From positions 1 to 7,264 of the forward strand of contig CAYLZN010000301.1 of NCBI GenBank assembly GCA_964387935.1: DNA of 7,264 nt, given 5' to 3'. Shown in pieces: positions 5,908 to 7,264 of the stretch. The position numbers and the translations under genes are program-made. Numbering within the stretch: position 1 is the stretch's first letter; every line of letters begins with the position of its first letter. The stretch comes from CAYLZN01 sp964387935 (GTDB taxonomy: Bacteria > Acidobacteriota > Vicinamibacteria > Vicinamibacterales > JAFNAJ01). A model generated the notes under the pieces. That model searched no databases. It had not been told where the DNA came from and saw only the letters and a program-made list of their open reading frames with translations.

Positions 5908-6881
5908 TCAGGCGCGCCGGACGAGGGACTGGACGAGGGGGGCCTGCTCCAGTTCAGCGACCGGAAGTGGCCGCAGGTGCCCCTGCTCGATGGACGCCGC
6001 GGCGACCTCNNNNNNNNNNACGTCGCGCCGCTCTTCTTCGCTTCGTACATCAAGCGATCTGCCCACTGGACCAGTTGTTCCGCCAGCGCACGCGTCGCGC
6101 CGCGCCGGTCTCGCAGCGATCCGAGCTGGGCGCAGACCACTCCCACGTCCACCAGCACCGGATGCCGTACGAGCGCGAGGTGTTCCTGATGCCAGCCGTA
6201 GCCCTCGAGCCTGGCCTTGAAGCGCGCGGCGATGGTCCGTGCATCTTCGGGCTTCGACAGGGCAGGGAGGAAGAACGCGAACTCGTCACCGCCAAACCGG
6301 GCGTGCAGTTCCCGCAGGTGAGCCGGACGGTCCCCGCCCAGATCCTGAGTCAGCAGATCCTGGGCGCGCAGGTGCTCGGAGAGGATGCGGGCCACGCGGG
6401 CGATGATGCGGTCCCCGACGGCATGGCCGAGCGTGTCGTTGACCCACTTGAAGCCCGTCAGGTCGACGACGCCGAGGGCGCACCAGCGGACCCGCTGTTC
6501 CACCGCGAGGAACGACTCGATGCGTTCCATGAACCACTCGAAGTTGAGCAGCCGTGTCTTGGGGTCACGGTGGGCCTTCTCGGAAAGCTCGGCCACGACC
6601 TCTTCGAAGTAGCGGGTGATGTTCGCGACGGTGGCCTCGCGCCGGATGATCTCATCGCGCAGCCGGCCCAGCTTGTCCGCGAACGCGGTGGACAGCGCCT
6701 GGATGGCTTCGGTCCTCGATTCCTGCGACAGGCGTCGTTCGCGGTCCAGCACGTCGCCCACGGCCGCGAGCAGTCGCGCCTTCTGATCGACGGGCGCCTC
6801 GAGATCGTGATCGATCCAATGCCGGAGATCGTCGGGCGTCGACGGTCCTGACGGGTCGGGAACGTGCGGCGTCGTGGACAT
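5908..6881 (-). CDS. GGDEF-domain protein, probable diguanylate cyclase, interrupted by the assembly gap
   Basis: From ATG at 6881, 287 residues are readable to the N gap (6010-6019). Residues ~35-105 are helical and charged, with no membrane segment, and probably act as a coiled-coil linker. The GGDEF domain starts at DPKTRLLN (106-113). It has D140 of the metal site, FKWVND (144-149), GHAVGD (152-157) and intact RFGGDEF (195-201), then ADRLMYEAKKSG (274-285). This predicts synthesis of c-di-GMP from two GTP. An RxxD (RAQD, 172-175) is 21 residues before GGDEF instead of the usual 5, so an insertion of ~16 residues separates them. Beyond the gap, a GC-rich-codon frame continues for 33 residues (EVAAASIEQGHL...) to TGA at 5910-5908. 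It is out of phase with the N run, implying that the gap length is wrong. AAAGG (6895-6891) is a plausible Shine-Dalgarno, 9 nt from the ATG. Confidence 0.85.
6010..6019. other. Assembly gap (10 N) inside the GGDEF gene
   Basis: There are ten undetermined bases between the end of the GGDEF domain and the likely C-terminal tail. Flanks CGGCGAC (left) and GTCGCGCCG (right) are nearly inverted copies, so a GC-rich hairpin may have blocked sequencing. For the two coding pieces to be in phase the real length must be 2 modulo 3 (for example 8 or 11). Confidence 0.95.
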
Positions 6882-6901
6882 GGTGCCCAGCCTTTGGCAG
6901 T

Positions 6902-6934
6902 CGTCCTCCTTCGGTAGGACGCGGCCCGTCCGCG
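6902..6934 (-). promoter_or_regulatory. Tandem hairpins in the GGDEF gene leader
   Basis: CGTCCT (6902-6907) pairs with AGGACG (6916-6921), with a further C-G pair closing a four-base loop (TTCG on plus, CGAA on minus). Directly adjoining, CGCGG (6920-6924) pairs with CCGCG (6930-6934). On the minus strand the first hairpin encloses AAGGAGG, a perfect Shine-Dalgarno-like stretch that is 23 nt from the ATG and so too far to serve it. The two hairpins share two bases and could be alternative. A regulatory role is only a suggestion. Confidence 0.35.
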
Positions 6935-6946
6935 AATGGTTGGCGA

Positions 6947-6969
6947 CCGGGCGCGTTTTCTGCGCCCGG
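6947..6969 (-). terminator. Strong GC hairpin just after the HypB-like stop
   Basis: CCGGGCGC (6947-6954) and GCGCCCGG (6962-6969) form a perfect 8-bp stem around a 7-base loop (AGAAAAC on minus). It begins 1 nt after the TGA at 6973-6971. No T-run follows on the minus strand, so it is not a classical intrinsic terminator; it may protect the 3' end or weakly terminate. Confidence 0.5.
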
Positions 6970-6970
6970 C

Positions 6971-7123
6971 TCAGGCGCCCGCGGAGTGCACCTGGGCGGC
7001 GTGCCCGTGCGGCTGCGCCTGGGCGAGCGCGGCGTGCTCGCGCTCGAGCCAGGCGATCCACGCCTCGAGGCCCTCGCCCGTGCGGGCCGACACCGGGAAG
7101 TACTTCGGCTCGGGCATCACGCG
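6971..7123 (-). CDS. hypB: C-terminal fragment of a HypB-like hydrogenase nickel-incorporation GTPase
   Basis: The minus strand reads RVMPEPKYFPVSARTGEGL (7123-7067) followed by EAWIAWLEREHAALAQ, with TGA at 6973-6971. The FPVSARTGEG...AW..WL pattern is the C-terminal end of HypB, the GTPase that delivers nickel to [NiFe]-hydrogenase. Only ~50 residues are present; the P-loop and metal-binding parts are missing. Upstream of ~7123 the frame stays open but no longer resembles HypB, being the antisense of the isomerase reading. The tail after the last tryptophan contains three His (HGH, VH) and ends in SAGA. Another small G-protein with a similar end is possible. It lies 89 bp upstream of the GGDEF gene on the same strand, separated from it by hairpins. 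Confidence 0.5.
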   Translation of the reverse strand, partial: RVMPEPKYFPVSARTGEGLEAWIAWLEREHAALAQAQPHGHAAQVHSAGA

Positions 7124-7264
7124 GCCCAGGACAAGGCCGACAAGAGCGGCGCCGCGGCCCGCGTCGCGACCGTCAACGGCGTCGCGATCCCGAAGTCGCG
7201 CGTCGACATCGTCGTGCGCGCGCAGGCGCAGCGCGGCGTTCCCGACAGCGAGGGGCTGCGCAAC
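7124..7264 (+). CDS. N-terminal part of a SurA/PpiC-type peptidyl-prolyl cis-trans isomerase (both ends cut)
   Basis: In the frame starting at 7124 the plus strand gives 47 residues to the window end. They include RVATVNGVAIPKSRVDIVV (~13-31) and then a polar helix with PDSEGLRN. The xVNGxxIpkxxvD pattern is the N-terminal segment of periplasmic parvulin-type foldases (SurA/PrsA/PpiC N-terminal helical domain). The first residues, AQDKADKSG, look like the start of a mature exported protein, just after a signal-peptidase site. The signal peptide and start codon that should precede them are not there; instead the sequence becomes the opposite-strand HypB end. The parvulin domain would lie beyond the window. 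No in-frame ATG occurs upstream, so the gene is 5'-truncated at the junction. Confidence 0.55.

Noticed and set aside
6882..7061. Longer N-terminus for the GGDEF protein (start near 7061)
   Set aside because: It would overlap the HypB-like C-terminus and two hairpins and give an Arg-rich shadow; the ATG at 6881 has a plausible Shine-Dalgarno.

Overview
The window is GC-rich with strongly GC-ending codons. It looks like a scaffold from a genome or metagenome assembly, because it contains one 10-base N gap (6010-6019). The mix of a secreted DPP5-like S9 peptidase, a debranching-type glycosidase, a GGDEF protein with an inserted loop and intergenic heptamer arrays suggests an Acidobacteriota-like soil bacterium (Vicinamibacteria would fit). 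That placement is inferred from protein style only. The last ~290 bases look different: they hold two gene pieces joined head to head in a way that suggests a misjoin or breakpoint.

Layout. 1-1569 (+) is the 3' part of a six-hairpin glycoside hydrolase of the amylo-alpha-1,6-glucosidase type. It abuts, with no spacer, a minus-strand two-gene unit: a secreted S9C/DPP5-like peptidase (4400-2337) followed by a YgjP/DUF45 metallopeptidase-like protein (2340-1570), joined by a GTGA stop/start overlap. The 185-bp divergent intergenic region (4401-4585) is mostly a 7-bp tandem repeat array. 4586-5584 (+) is a zinc-independent NADP-dependent oxidoreductase of the CurA/prostaglandin-reductase type. 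Downstream lie a short CGGTNNT heptamer run, a second larger heptamer array, and a tRNA-His(GTG) on the minus strand with its own likely promoter. 5908-6881 (-) is a diguanylate-cyclase-type GGDEF protein crossed by the N gap, with hairpins in its leader. 6971-7123 (-) is the C-terminal end of a HypB-like hydrogenase maturation GTPase, and 7124-7264 (+) is the N-terminal mature part of a SurA/PpiC-type peptidyl-prolyl isomerase.

How the parts relate. Only the peptidase/metallopeptidase pair looks like an operon. The other genes are single units in alternating orientation, and no multi-gene pathway is evident. The most distinctive non-coding signal is the set of three 7-bp-period arrays around the oxidoreductase. 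Two share one consensus (GGCWCRR) and lie in opposite orientation on either side of the gene. I see no CRISPR array, no transposase and no defence or biosynthetic cluster.
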